A stretch of 64,000 nucleotides of DNA from Vulcanimicrobiota bacterium (GCA_023447635.1 JAEXNA010000040.1:51731-115730); one strand, 5' to 3'; counted from the stretch's first letter, positions 1 to 8,816 are shown. A program made the numbers and translations. The notes: generated from the letters alone by a model not told the origin.

Positions 1-1
1 T

Positions 2-1240
2 ATCCAGTCGCTGGGCGCCACCTCGATCTGGCTATCTCCGCTGGCCGACAACACCCAGGAGATGCGCCTGGGCGACTATCACGGCTACGGACACCACGGC
101 TACTGGATCCGCGACCACTACGCGGTGGAAGAGCATCAGGGCAGCATGACCGATGCCAAAAAGCTGGTCGAAGAAGCCCACAAGCGGGGGCTGAAAGTGG
201 TTCTGGACGTGGTGCTCAACCACGTCGGCCCCGACCACAGTTGGGTCACCGACCCGGACAAGAAGGATTGGTTCCACAACGCCGGCGGTATCGGCGACTG
301 GAGCGACCCTCGTCAAGTCGAACGAGGCGACCTGGGCGGCCTGCCCGACCTGAACCAGGAGAACCCCGAGGTTCACAAATATCTGGTCGACAACACCCTG
401 TGGTGGATCAACGAAGTCGGGGTCGACGGCATCCGCCTCGACGCGGTCAAGCACGTGAGCCACGACTTCTGGTCGAAGTTTATCCCCGAGGTCAAAGAGA
501 AGTCCGGCAAAGACGACCTGTTCGTGATGGGCGAGGCGTTCCACGGCGACCCCAACGTCGTCGCCTCCTACCAGCGAGCCGGCATCGACTACCTTTTCGA
601 CCTGCCGCTGTATTACACCATGCGAGAAACCTTCGGGCAGGGGCAGAGCATGAAGCGCGTGGCCGAGCGACTGAGCCAGGACGGCGTCTACGACGACGCC
701 TCGAAACTGGTCACCGTGCTGGACAACCACGACCTTCCGCGCTTCCTTTCCACCGCCAGCAAGAACGCTCCCGGCGAAGGCGATCAGCGGCTGAAACAGG
801 CCGTTGCCTTCCAGATGACGGTGCGCGGCGTGCCTTCGGTTTACTACGGCACCGAGGCCGGGTTCTCGGGTGGAGAAGACCCGCACAACCGCGAGATGAT
901 GGAGTTCGACACCCGTCCCGACCTGAAGTCGCACATGCAGAAACTGACCCATCTGCGCAACGGGTCCGAGGCGCTGCAGCACGGTGCCCAGCGCGAGATG
1001 TGGGTCGACGACGCGGTCTACGCCTTCAGCCGGGCCACCGAAAAAGAAGAAGTGATCGCTGTCTTCCACAACGGCACCCAGCCCAGCCATCGCGGTATCC
1101 CGCTGCGCTCCGAGAGCAACCTGCGCGACGGCACGGTGCTGGTCGACGCCCTGAGCGGCAAAGAGTTCACCGTGCGCGATGGACGTCTCGAGGTGCCGCT
1201 CGAGCCGCTGACCCCGCTGGTCTTGACCGTTAAGCCTTAG
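2..1240 (+). CDS. GH13 alpha-amylase family enzyme, 5' end outside window
   Basis: The frame is open from base 2, so the N-terminus is missing. The C-terminal 400 or so residues are present. All four GH13 motifs are visible in order: region I DVVLNH, region II GIRLDAVKH with the nucleophile Asp, region III GEAF with the acid/base Glu, and region IV VLDNHD with the transition-state Asp. A beta-sandwich-like C-terminal domain follows. The family hydrolyses or rearranges alpha-1,4/1,6-glucans. Whether this is an amylase, neopullulanase or maltogenic type cannot be decided here. It is followed by a strong bidirectional terminator. Confidence 0.93.
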   Translation: MQSLGATSIWLSPLADNTQEMRLGDYHGYGHHGYWIRDHYAVEEHQGSMTDAKKLVEEAHKRGLKVVLDVVLNHVGPDHSWVTDPDKKDWFHNAGGIGDWSDPRQVERGDLGGLPDLNQENPEVHKYLVDNTLWWINEVGVDGIRLDAVKHVSHDFWSKFIPEVKEKSGKDDLFVMGEAFHGDPNVVASYQRAGIDYLFDLPLYYTMRETFGQGQSMKRVAERLSQDGVYDDASKLVTVLDNHDLPRFLSTASKNAPGEGDQRLKQAVAFQMTVRGVPSVYYGTEAGFSGGEDPHNREMMEFDTRPDLKSHMQKLTHLRNGSEALQHGAQREMWVDDAVYAFSRATEKEEVIAVFHNGTQPSHRGIPLRSESNLRDGTVLVDALSGKEFTVRDGRLEVPLEPLTPLVLTVKP

Positions 1241-1263
1241 AACCGCCTTCTCGACGATCCCGC

Positions 1264-1297
1264 AAAAAAAAGAGCCCGATCTCTCGGGCTCTTTTTT
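1264..1297. terminator. bidirectional intrinsic terminator
   Basis: A perfect 14-bp stem (A-run, GAGCCCGA / TCGGGCTC, T-run) has loop TCTC. It lies between the convergent amylase (+) and trpA (-) and has U-tracts for both directions. Confidence 0.92.
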
Positions 1298-1314
1298 CGC
1301 CTATGTCGGTCGGC

Positions 1315-2103
1315 TTAGACGGCGGCGGGACGGGTTGCTTCCACCAGCGGGGCCAGGAAGTCGCGAACCGCTTCCCTGATCGGCTGACCGGCCTCGTGCG
1401 CCTTGCCGATCGCCTCGATCAGCGCGGTGCCGACGATCACTCCGTCAGCGCCCGCTTCCAGCATGGCCGGCACCTGCTCGGACGAGCGGATACCGAAGCC
1501 AACCAGAACCGGCACCGTGCTGTCGCGTTTGGCATCAGCGATAAGCGTCGACAGTTCGTCGCTCATCGCTGTGGTGCCGCCGGTCACGCCGCGCACCGCC
1601 ACCAGGTAGAGAAACCCCTGGGCCTGCTTAGCTACCTCGACCCGACGAGCGGCGGCGCTGGTCGGGGCCAGAAAGCTGACCAGTTCCAGGCCGTGGCGGG
1701 CGCAAGTCTCGGCCACCGGTTCCGACTCTTCGAAAGACAGGTCGGGTACGATCAGCCCCTTGCCTCCGGCCTCGGCCAGACGCCGGCAGAACTCGTCGAG
1801 CCCGGCGTGAAAGACCAGATTGGCGTAGGTCATACAGACGGCGGGTACGCCCGTCGCCTCGGTGGCCTTGCGGGTCAACTCGAAGCAGCGGTCGACCGTC
1901 ATGCCGGCGTCGAGCGCCTGGGACGAAGAGTGCTGAATGACTGGACCGTCCGCAATCGGATCCGAGAACGGGAACCCGACCTCAAAAAACGGGCATCCGG
2001 CCTCGACCAGGCCCTGAACCGACTCGATGAAGCCGTCTTCGCTGGGCCAGCCACAGGTCAGGTAAGGAACGACGGCGGGATAGCTCTCACGAATTCCGAT
2101 CAT
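1315..2103 (-). CDS. trpA: tryptophan synthase alpha subunit
   Basis: This 262-residue protein, close to the family norm of about 265, cleaves indole-3-glycerol phosphate to indole and glyceraldehyde-3-phosphate and passes indole to TrpB. The catalytic Glu lies in FFEVGFPFSDP and the catalytic Asp in DPIADGP. The phosphate-binding GFGIRS and VGTALIE motifs are near the C-terminus. The ATG overlaps the trpB stop (ATGA), which indicates translational coupling. It is the last gene of the leftward trpF-trpB-trpA operon and runs into the terminator beyond its 3' end. Confidence 0.97.
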   Translation of the reverse strand: MIGIRESYPAVVPYLTCGWPSEDGFIESVQGLVEAGCPFFEVGFPFSDPIADGPVIQHSSSQALDAGMTVDRCFELTRKATEATGVPAVCMTYANLVFHAGLDEFCRRLAEAGGKGLIVPDLSFEESEPVAETCARHGLELVSFLAPTSAAARRVEVAKQAQGFLYLVAVRGVTGGTTAMSDELSTLIADAKRDSTVPVLVGFGIRSSEQVPAMLEAGADGVIVGTALIEAIGKAHEAGQPIREAVRDFLAPLVEATRPAAV

Positions 2104-3296
2104 GCCTGGCCTCCTGCGGTCAGTCGCTCGACTTCGGCGACGTCTTTGTCGCCCCGGCCGGAGCAGCAGATCACCCAGTCGCCTTCGCCGGGATAGTTCC
2201 TGGCGTTGCGAGCGCCCCAGGCGATCGCGTGCGAGGTCTCTAAAGCGGCGATGATCCCTTCACAGCGGGCAACCTGGGCAAATGCATCCAGCGCCTCCGC
2301 GTCCGAGACCGACTCGTAAGAGACCCGATCGCTGTCCTTCCAGTGCGAGTGCTCTGGCCCGACGCCGGGGTAGTCCAGTCCGGCCGACAGCGAGTGGGTC
2401 TCACTGACCTGGCCGTCCCTTTGCAAAAGATAGGTGCGCGCTCCGTGCAGCACTCCAGGCTGGCCGGCCGAAAGCGAGCGGCAGTGCTCGCCGATCTCCT
2501 CCCCTCGGCCTCCGGCCTCGACCCCCACCAGTTTCACCGAAGGGTGCTCCAGGAACGGGTAAAAGGCTCCCGCCGCGTTCGATCCTCCCCCCACACAGGC
2601 GATGACCCGTGAGGGAAGATGGCCCAACTGCTCGTGAGCTTCCATCCCGATGACGGACTGGAAATCGCGCACCATCATGGGGAACGGGTGGGGACCCACC
2701 ACCGATCCGATGATGTAGTGAGTGTTTTCGACCGAGGCCACCCAGTCGCGCAGGGCGGCGTTGGTGGCGTCTTTCAGAGTTTTGGCTCCGGATTCGACCG
2801 GCACCACCTCGGCCCCCAGCAGCTTCATCCGGTAGACGTTGAGCGCCTGACGGCGGACATCTTCGGCCCCCATGTAGACGGTACAGGGGAGGTTGAAGCG
2901 GGCGCACACGGTGGCCGTGGCCACGCCGTGCTGGCCTGCCCCGGTCTCGGCGATGATGCGGATCTTGCCCAGCCGTTTGGCCAGCAGCACCTGACCCAGG
3001 CAGTTGTTCAGTTTGTGCGACCCGGTGTGGTTCAGGTCTTCGCGCTTCAGCCAGACGCGAACGCCTTCCGCGCCCCAGGCCTTTTCTAAACCGGCGGCCC
3101 GGGTCAGCGGCGTTGGACGCCCGGAGAACTCGGTCAGCTCTCGGCGAAGCTCGGCCTGAAAGACGGGGTCGTCTTTGGTCTGACGGTACTGCTCTTCCAG
3201 CACCACCAGGGCGCTATGCAGCGTCTCGGGGACAAAGCGCCCCCCGTAATCTCCGAAACGGCCACGCGCGTCGGGCCATTGGGTCAGGGTTTCCAT
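2100..3296 (-). CDS. trpB: tryptophan synthase beta subunit
   Basis: This 398-residue PLP enzyme condenses indole with serine to give tryptophan. The PLP lysine is in HTGSHKLNN (about residue 95), the phosphate-binding loop is CVGGGSNA, and GRFVPETL is the usual N-terminal signature. I chose the ATG at 3296 because AGAGG lies 5-6 bases upstream; an in-frame GTG at 3302 is the alternative. It overlaps trpA by 4 bases and follows trpF by about 36 bases. Confidence 0.97.
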   Translation of the reverse strand: METLTQWPDARGRFGDYGGRFVPETLHSALVVLEEQYRQTKDDPVFQAELRRELTEFSGRPTPLTRAAGLEKAWGAEGVRVWLKREDLNHTGSHKLNNCLGQVLLAKRLGKIRIIAETGAGQHGVATATVCARFNLPCTVYMGAEDVRRQALNVYRMKLLGAEVVPVESGAKTLKDATNAALRDWVASVENTHYIIGSVVGPHPFPMMVRDFQSVIGMEAHEQLGHLPSRVIACVGGGSNAAGAFYPFLEHPSVKLVGVEAGGRGEEIGEHCRSLSAGQPGVLHGARTYLLQRDGQVSETHSLSAGLDYPGVGPEHSHWKDSDRVSYESVSDAEALDAFAQVARCEGIIAALETSHAIAWGARNARNYPGEGDWVICCSGRGDKDVAEVERLTAGGQA

Positions 3297-3332
3297 GTTC
3301 ACCTCTGTGGGGTTGTCGTCGACGCGGTCGTT

Positions 3333-3935
3333 CTAGAGCCGCGCCGCCGCGAAAAACTGTCGTAACTTGTCCGGGTCTTTACGGCCCGGCTCGGCCTCGA
3401 CCCCGCTGGCCACATCCAGGCCGTGCAGCGAAGGCAGCTGACGAGCGTCTGCCACGTTGGCCGAGGTGAGTCCTCCAGCCAGAAAGGTGGGCGCGGGAAA
3501 GTCGCGGCCCTGCAGGTAGCTCCAGGGGAAGGTTCGTCCCGTGCCGCCGGCCACGCCGTCCTGATAGCTGTCGAGCAGAAACGCCCCGACCCGCCCGGCA
3601 TAGCTGTCGACCGCTTCGAGGTCGCCGCTCTGGCGGATACGCAGCGCTTTCCAGACTCGCCGTCCGTAGCGAGCGCAAAACTCGGGACTTTCCGAGCCGT
3701 GAAGCTGGACTCGGTCGACCAGGCTCAGAGCGCGGTCGACCTGGGTGGGCTGAGGGTCGACCATGACGGCCACAGAGAGCACCGAGGTGGGAAGGGCACT
3801 GACCAGACGGCCCAACTGGTCCCAATCGACCCGGCGAGGGCTGGAGGCCAGGATAAAGCCACAGATATCGGCCCCCAGCTCACAGGCCAGGGCCACGTCT
3901 TCCGGCCTGGTGAGGCCACAAATCTTGATCTTCAA
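3333..3935 (-). CDS. trpF: phosphoribosylanthranilate isomerase
   Basis: This 200-residue TIM barrel isomerises N-(5'-phosphoribosyl)anthranilate to CdRP. The catalytic Cys is in the N-terminal KICGLT motif and the catalytic Asp in FLLDS. FLAGGL and GLDVASGVE form the phosphate site. The start codon is TTG and overlaps the upstream gene's TGA (ATTGA), the same arrangement as at 15,021-15,024. trpC, trpD and trpE are not in the window, so the pathway is split in this genome. Confidence 0.95.
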   Translation of the reverse strand: MKIKICGLTRPEDVALACELGADICGFILASSPRRVDWDQLGRLVSALPTSVLSVAVMVDPQPTQVDRALSLVDRVQLHGSESPEFCARYGRRVWKALRIRQSGDLEAVDSYAGRVGAFLLDSYQDGVAGGTGRTFPWSYLQGRDFPAPTFLAGGLTSANVADARQLPSLHGLDVASGVEAEPGRKDPDKLRQFFAAARL

Positions 3936-4378
3936 TCTTGCAGTTTTTCTAGCGTGGCGGGATCAGCCTGGGCGTCTCTTAGCTGTTCGGCCAGAGCGGA
4001 CAGCTCTCGGGCCTGCTCCAGGGTCATCACCGAGCCCAGCTTTTTGACCCCGGCCAGGGCGTCGACCATAGCGATCACCGCCAGAACCAGCGCCAGGCCG
4101 ATCACGGCGACCCAGTAGTAGAACAGGCGAATCACCTGATCGGGGTCGGCGGCTCCTGGCTCGGGAAGGCGGCCGAAGAAGATCAAGGCGCTCATGGTCA
4201 GGAGTAGGGCCGAGCCTACGGCGCGTCTCAGTAGGCGGGCCAGGTCGGGACGACCGGCCAGCATGTCGGCGCTGCCTCGGAACGAGCTGCGATAGTGTCG
4301 CCACTCGGAGAGAAGGAAGGAGAGGGCCCCCGCGGCGAGTGCCACAGAGAAAGCTTTGACCAGAAGCAGGGCGTCCAC
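3932..4378 (-). CDS. three-TM membrane protein heading the trpFBA operon
   Basis: This 148-residue protein has one N-terminal membrane segment (about residues 5-23), two more at about 53-72 and 85-107, and a charged C-terminal coiled coil (EQARELSALAEQLRDAQ). No family is recognised. Its stop overlaps the trpF TTG start. The GTG start lies 6 bases after a -10 box, so the mRNA is probably leaderless. Its position as first gene suggests co-expression with trp genes but not a role in the pathway. Confidence 0.75.
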   Translation of the reverse strand: MDALLLVKAFSVALAAGALSFLLSEWRHYRSSFRGSADMLAGRPDLARLLRRAVGSALLLTMSALIFFGRLPEPGAADPDQVIRLFYYWVAVIGLALVLAVIAMVDALAGVKKLGSVMTLEQARELSALAEQLRDAQADPATLEKLQD

Positions 4379-4384
4379 GGATAA

Positions 4385-4413
4385 ACCCTACCCCGCTCCT
4401 CCCGGAAAGTCAA
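4385..4413 (-). promoter_or_regulatory. sigma70-type promoter of the leftward trp operon
   Basis: On the minus strand TTGACT is followed by a 17-base spacer and TAGGGT. The GTG start of the first gene is 6 bases beyond the -10 box, so transcription should begin at or next to the start codon. Confidence 0.6.
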
Positions 4414-4460
4414 TCAACTGCGGGTTTAGGCGGGCCGGAAAGGTTATTGGGGATCGCAAA

Positions 4461-4488
4461 GGCCCACCCTCGGATCCGAGGGTGGGCC
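4461..4488 (-). terminator. intrinsic terminator of the helical-bundle gene
   Basis: A perfect 28-base palindrome (GGCCCACCCTCGG and complement) lies 13 bases beyond the stop of the gene at 4501-5076. On the minus strand it is followed by TTTGCG. Confidence 0.7.
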
Positions 4489-4500
4489 TATGGGGAGAAC

Positions 4501-5076
4501 TTAGTCTTCGTGGTTCCAGATCCGCTGAGTGGCCTTTTCGACCCGCTGAGGGACGGCGATGTCGAACGGTAGACCGTCCTTGGCGGCGATTTCTCGAGCC
4601 ACGATGTAGGGGAGCTTGGTGTTGAACTCCATGATCAGGGGCAGAAGCTCGCGCATCTGCTCATAAGCCAGCTTCGAGATCGACTCTTTGCCGACCACCA
4701 GACCGAACGTCTTCATCGCGGTCAGCGAGGCTGACATCAGGTTCAGCGCGGTGTAGGTGTCGCGGATGGCGCGAGACGCCTCGTCGGACCGGATACTGTT
4801 GTAGACGCCGGCGACGTTACCCAGGAAGCGAGTGAACAGAGCTTTCATCGAGGTGCGGGTCTCGGCGTCCTGAGCCTCGGCCATGGCCTCGAGCTGCCCC
4901 ACGTGGCGGGTCAGCATCTCTTTGGTCTTCGAGAGCAGCCCCAGCGCCTCGATGTCCTTCTTGACCTCGTCGACTTCGATCTGCTTTTCGACGGCGTCGA
5001 GAATGTGCTTCTCGAGGGCGGCCATGTCGCTGAGGTGTTGTTTGGTTTCAGACTGAATGTCGGATGCGGTTGCCAT
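4501..5076 (-). CDS. helical-bundle protein, possibly ferritin-like
   Basis: The 191-residue product is almost entirely alpha-helical, with long amphipathic helices (LEKHILDAVEKQIEVDEVKK; TRHVGQLEAMAEAQDAETR). The pattern resembles a four-helix bundle of the DUF892/YciF ferritin-like kind, but no clear metal-ligand set was confirmed. The ATG at 5076 was chosen because AAAGGA lies about 11 bases upstream; a longer in-frame start at 5130 has no ribosome site. It is monocistronic, with terminators on both sides. Confidence 0.75.
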   Translation of the reverse strand: MATASDIQSETKQHLSDMAALEKHILDAVEKQIEVDEVKKDIEALGLLSKTKEMLTRHVGQLEAMAEAQDAETRTSMKALFTRFLGNVAGVYNSIRSDEASRAIRDTYTALNLMSASLTAMKTFGLVVGKESISKLAYEQMRELLPLIMEFNTKLPYIVAREIAAKDGLPFDIAVPQRVEKATQRIWNHED

Positions 5077-5198
5077 AGGAAATGATGTCCTTTCGTTAAG
5101 AGCGAATCGCTCATTGTTGTCAGACATCACGGTAGCCGAGACGGGAGGCTGCCGAAATCACGCCTCTGGGTGGAGGTTGCCCCCCTCGGAGTATAAGA

Positions 5199-5232
5199 CG
5201 AGCCGAAGGTAGAGGTCACCACCTTCGGCTCG
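5199..5232 (-). terminator. intrinsic terminator of the kinase gene
   Basis: A 12-bp stem CGAGCCGAAGGT / ACCTTCGGCTCG has a 10-base loop and lies just past the stop of the kinase gene. Confidence 0.7.
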
Positions 5233-5263
5233 GGTCGTTCGGGGGGAGGGATGGGGGGAGGGG

Positions 5264-6733
5264 CTACGCAGGCTGTACCCGGAACACTTTGATCGGTTCG
5301 CGGCGGCCGCGCACGAACAGCGAGCGCAGATGCTCGGCCTGCAGGTTCGCGGCCAGGCAGTCTTCGCTGACCAGGGTGTCGTCGGGAAGCTTGCGGGAGA
5401 GACGCTCGAGGCGAGCCGCTCCGTGCATCAATTCCTGCTTGGCGACCTCTTCCCAGGAGTCGCCCGACTTGCGCTGGGGCAGTTCGCCCCCGAAGACGCC
5501 GGCCGAGACGGTGGGCACCACTTCTAAGGAGTAGCGGTTCAGGACGGCGCCGACCCGGGTGCGCATGTGGGCCACGGAGTGGACCGCGCGCGACCCGTGG
5601 TCGTCGCCGCAGAAGGCGGCCCCGACGCGGGTGCCGTAGCGGTCCAGGACGCGACCGTCGTGCTGGCGCACCGACTCTTCCAAATTTTCCACGAGTTCGG
5701 CTTCGAGTTCGGTGGCCTCCAGCGGGTTGCGTCCGCGGGTCAGCAGGCCGAACGCGGGCACGTCGGCGGTCAGCACCGAGACGGGAGCGCCGGGAGCCGG
5801 CTCCATGGTGGGAGCAGCTACGGCCTTGGGCAGAGCCTGAGGCAGACCCACGCCGCCCTGGACCCGTACGGGGGGCGTATCCATGGTGGTCAGTTCGCCG
5901 CGCAGCACCTTGCGCAGGTTCTGGATCTGCTCCTTGAGCAGGCGGGCGTTCGACGGGCGCTGGTCGGCCTGCTTGGCCATCAGCCGCAGGATCAGACGCT
6001 CGAGTTCGGGATGAATGTCGGGGTTGTGAGTGCGCGGGCTGCGAGGCTCTTCATGCACGTGCATGTAGAGGATCGAGGCCGGGTCGTCAGCGGTGAAGGG
6101 GGTCCGTCCGCAGACCGCTTCGTACAGGATCACTCCCAGCGAGTACAGGTCGCTGCGCTCGTCGGCGGGGCGGCCGGAAGCCTGCTCGGGAGCCATGTAG
6201 GAACAGGTGCCGAGGGCCGAACCGGAACGGGTCAGGTGCGAGATTTCGGGCAGGCGCACTCGCGCCAGGCCGAAGTCGAGCACCTTCACCACATCGGCCC
6301 CGGCGGTCGGGGTCACGATGACGATGTTGTCCGGCTTGATGTCACGGTGCACGATGCTGCGGTCGTGGGCGTGGGCCAGGGCATCGCAAAGCTGCGTCAT
6401 GACCTGCAGCAGGCGGTCCACCGTGGGCTTCTCGCGACGCACGAAACGACGCATGGAGACGCCGTCGACGAGCTCCATGACCATGTACGGTCGGGTCTCG
6501 TCGTAGAACTTCAGGATCCGCACGATATTATCGTGGTCCAGCATCCCTGCGGCGCGAGCTTCGCGTGCAAAACGACGACGCGCGTGACGCGATTCGCTGA
6601 GATCCTTTCTCAGAATTTTGATCGCCACGGATCGTCGAGATTGGAGATCCAGGGCCCGGTAAACCGAACCCATGCCTCCTTCACCTAGTTTGCCTTCGAG
6701 TTGAAAGCGACCGCCCAAGACCTTTTTTGACAT
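5264..6733 (-). CDS. Ser/Thr protein kinase fused to a degenerate class III cyclase domain
   Basis: Residues 1 to about 275 form a Hanks-type kinase: glycine loop GEGGMG (18-22), VAIK lysine (39), HRDIKPDN with catalytic Asp131, DFG with Asp153, and APEQ. A Pro/Ala linker (about 290-330) leads to a C-terminal domain of about 150 residues with the pattern of a class III adenylate/guanylate cyclase: LTADVPAFG, RVLDRYGTRVGAAF, VSAGVFGG, HGAARLERL. The second metal Asp (usual GDG) is replaced by GTR, so cyclase activity is unlikely and the domain probably senses or binds a ligand. No membrane segment is visible, so it is cytoplasmic. It is divergent from the stalk-domain gene. Confidence 0.93.
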   Translation of the reverse strand: MSKKVLGGRFQLEGKLGEGGMGSVYRALDLQSRRSVAIKILRKDLSESRHARRRFAREARAAGMLDHDNIVRILKFYDETRPYMVMELVDGVSMRRFVRREKPTVDRLLQVMTQLCDALAHAHDRSIVHRDIKPDNIVIVTPTAGADVVKVLDFGLARVRLPEISHLTRSGSALGTCSYMAPEQASGRPADERSDLYSLGVILYEAVCGRTPFTADDPASILYMHVHEEPRSPRTHNPDIHPELERLILRLMAKQADQRPSNARLLKEQIQNLRKVLRGELTTMDTPPVRVQGGVGLPQALPKAVAAPTMEPAPGAPVSVLTADVPAFGLLTRGRNPLEATELEAELVENLEESVRQHDGRVLDRYGTRVGAAFCGDDHGSRAVHSVAHMRTRVGAVLNRYSLEVVPTVSAGVFGGELPQRKSGDSWEEVAKQELMHGAARLERLSRKLPDDTLVSEDCLAANLQAEHLRSLFVRGRREPIKVFRVQPA

Positions 6734-6901
6734 AGCCCAGCGATGTTCCGTGAAAAAATAGAATATCCTTCAAGACAGAGAGCAATCGAAAGGGCAATCC
6801 GAAATCCGTTCGCCCCCTGGGAACCGAGCCCGCGTCCTGCCGTTCCTCGGTCGAGGTCACCGGTCTCACCCTCCAACCTTTCCTCTCCCCCATCCTCCCC
6901 C

Positions 6902-6907
6902 TATAAT
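6902..6907 (+). promoter_or_regulatory. -10 box for a probably leaderless mRNA
   Basis: A perfect TATAAT ends 5 bases before the ATG at 6913. The upstream bases are pyrimidine-rich and contain no good -35. Transcription should start at about the ATG itself. Confidence 0.45.
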
Positions 6908-6912
6908 GGAGT

Positions 6913-7560
6913 ATGCGTATTTCCAAGAAGCGGCTCGTTGTGACCGCCGCCTTACTGGCGTTGCCCGTGTTTGCCGCCGCCCCCAAACATCTCTCCGTCC
7001 TGATCGGAGGGGTCGCGCTCGATGGGAAGGCGCTCTGGTATGACAATCAAGTCTACGTCCCGCTCGAGTCGGTCTCCAGAGCCGTAGGAGGACGCTACAG
7101 CTACGACGCCGAGAGCGGGGTCGCCACGGTGACCACGGGACCCGTCGCACCGGCCCTTCCCCCCAACGCCCGCCCCTTTTTGAAGGCCATCGAGGCGCGC
7201 TCGTTCTCGACCGGAGACAACCTCAAGGTTCTGGCCACGGTGGTCAACTCGGGGTCAGCCCCGGCCCGAGACATTGAAATCACCTGTACCTTCGAAAGCG
7301 GCTACCTGGGAGAGATCAACGCCTCGGTGGCTACCCTCCCCGAACTGGCGCCGGGCCAACAAAAAACCGTCGAATTCTGGCTCTACGAGCAGCGCCTTCC
7401 CGACGCGACGGGCGGACGGCCTTACGCCCAGCCGATGGTCGCCCCAGGCAGCTATCTCGCTCGCGGTAACGACTACGTCTACCTGAACGGGAACTGGGCC
7501 CGGGTGACCCACAATCTTCAGTTCCGCTTTCTCAATCCGGATAACACTTACAAGAACTAG
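6913..7560 (+). CDS. exported protein with stalk-like and CARDB-like domains
   Basis: The 215-residue product starts with a signal peptide (RISKKRL, then a hydrophobic run to AAA). Residues about 30-75 look like a copper-amine-oxidase N-terminal/stalk domain (VLIGGVALDG, YDNQVYVPLESVSRAVGG). Residues about 95-150 resemble a FxLYD/CARDB beta-sandwich (VVNSGSAPARDIEITC). This suggests a cell-surface or periplasmic structural role. The exact function is unknown. Only GGAG directly next to the ATG is present, consistent with leaderless initiation. Confidence 0.8.
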   Translation: MRISKKRLVVTAALLALPVFAAAPKHLSVLIGGVALDGKALWYDNQVYVPLESVSRAVGGRYSYDAESGVATVTTGPVAPALPPNARPFLKAIEARSFSTGDNLKVLATVVNSGSAPARDIEITCTFESGYLGEINASVATLPELAPGQQKTVEFWLYEQRLPDATGGRPYAQPMVAPGSYLARGNDYVYLNGNWARVTHNLQFRFLNPDNTYKN

Positions 7561-7671
7561 AAGACCAGGTTTCTTGAAAAAAATTTCTCCTGGCCAGAAG
7601 GTGGAGAAGGATTCCTCTGTTCATGTTAGAATTTTTTTCACACATCTTTGAAAAGAGGCAGAGCTTCTAGC

Positions 7672-8178
7672 GTGAAACGCGCGGTTTATCCTGGCAGCTT
7701 CGATCCGGTGACCAATGGGCACCTGGATATCATTACGCGTGCCAGTCATCTGGTCGACGAACTCATCGTGGCGGTGATCGTCAACCCGGCCAAGGATCCC
7801 CTGTTCACCCTCGAGGAACGACAGGAACTGCTAGGACAGGTTTGCGCCGGCCTGCCCAACGTGCGAGTCACGACCTTCAGCGGACTGCTGGTGCACTACC
7901 TCGACACCGTCGACACCCACGTGATCATCAAAGGGCTGCGCGCCATCTCGGACTTCGAGTCCGAGTTTCAGATGGCGGCGTTGAACTCTAGCCTCGACGA
8001 AAACGTCGAGACGGTGTTCATGATGACAGCCATCGAGAACGCTTTCTTAAGCTCGAGCATGGTTCGCCAGATCGCTCGACTGCGCGGCCCCGTCACCCAT
8101 ATGGTGCCGGCCGCCGTCAATCAAAGATTGGTCGAAAAGTACGGAACGCCCCTGGAAGCCCGCCCGGCTTCGCACTGA
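7672..8178 (+). CDS. coaD: phosphopantetheine adenylyltransferase
   Basis: This 168-residue protein makes dephospho-CoA from 4'-phosphopantetheine and ATP. The N-terminal YPGSFDPVTNGHLDII carries the (T/H)xGH nucleotidyltransferase motif. KGLRAISDFESEFQMA and the C-terminal SSSMVRQIA (ISSxxxR) motif are typical. GTG at 7672 was chosen because it gives the family's usual N-terminus (VKRAVYPGSF); an upstream TTG at 7648 would add eight unlikely residues. Confidence 0.96.
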   Translation: MKRAVYPGSFDPVTNGHLDIITRASHLVDELIVAVIVNPAKDPLFTLEERQELLGQVCAGLPNVRVTTFSGLLVHYLDTVDTHVIIKGLRAISDFESEFQMAALNSSLDENVETVFMMTAIENAFLSSSMVRQIARLRGPVTHMVPAAVNQRLVEKYGTPLEARPASH

Positions 8179-8202
8179 CAACGTCATCTCGGAGGAAAGA
8201 AC

Positions 8203-8757
8203 ATGAATGTTTTCCACGCACTCGATTCGATGGAAGAAGCCCTCAACGAAGGCAAGCCGCTGCCCTGGCCCATGCAATCTCGCACCGTGGTCGACAAGGA
8301 TAAGTTCCAGAAGCTGATTTCGCGCACCAGAGAGAGCCTGCCCGAAGAAGTGCATCAGGCCCGCTGGATCTCTCGCGAGACCCGCCGCATCGCCGAAGAG
8401 ACCAAGGGCAAGGCCGACCGCGTGGTCAAAGACGCCCAGAGCAAAGCTCGGGAGATCTTGACCAAGGCCGAGACCGAGACCACTCGTCGTGTTCAGAACG
8501 AAGAGGTCGTGGTGCTGGCCAAGCGCGAAGCCGAGGAGATCCTGGCTCGGGCTCGCCAGGAGGCCGCTCGACTGGTCGCCGAGGGCGAAGCGCTGGGCGA
8601 AAAGAAACGCCAGGCCGCCGAAAAGGTCGCCCGGGAAACCCGAGAAGACGCCGACCGCTACGCGATGCGCGTGCTGGGTGGGATGGAGAGCGAACTGTCC
8701 AAGATCCTCAACATCGTCAAACAGGGCCAGGAATCGCTGCACGACCACGACGAGTAG
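8203..8757 (+). CDS. DivIVA-like coiled-coil protein
   Basis: The 184-residue product has residues about 55-165 as one long charged coiled coil rich in Lys, Glu, Arg and Ala (AKREAEEILARARQEAARLV). It resembles DivIVA/SepIVA or F-type ATPase subunit b stalks in composition. No membrane anchor is present. GGAGG lies 8-10 bases before the ATG. It sits between coaD and the YlbL-type protease and is probably in the same operon. A cell-envelope or division scaffold role is only inferred. Confidence 0.8.
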   Translation: MNVFHALDSMEEALNEGKPLPWPMQSRTVVDKDKFQKLISRTRESLPEEVHQARWISRETRRIAEETKGKADRVVKDAQSKAREILTKAETETTRRVQNEEVVVLAKREAEEILARARQEAARLVAEGEALGEKKRQAAEKVARETREDADRYAMRVLGGMESELSKILNIVKQGQESLHDHDE

Positions 8758-8816
8758 TCCACAATGCTCAGCTTGGGGGGCGGGATTCTCGTTCGAAGCG
8801 GGAGAAATCTTCGGGA

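Noticed and set aside
32..1090. Long leftward ORF antisense to the amylase
   Set aside because: The plus frame has all GH13 motifs; the antisense product is a high-GC shadow without motifs.
5567..6688. Long rightward ORF antisense to the kinase gene
   Set aside because: The kinase frame has every catalytic motif; the other strand is His/Gly/Val-rich shadow sequence.
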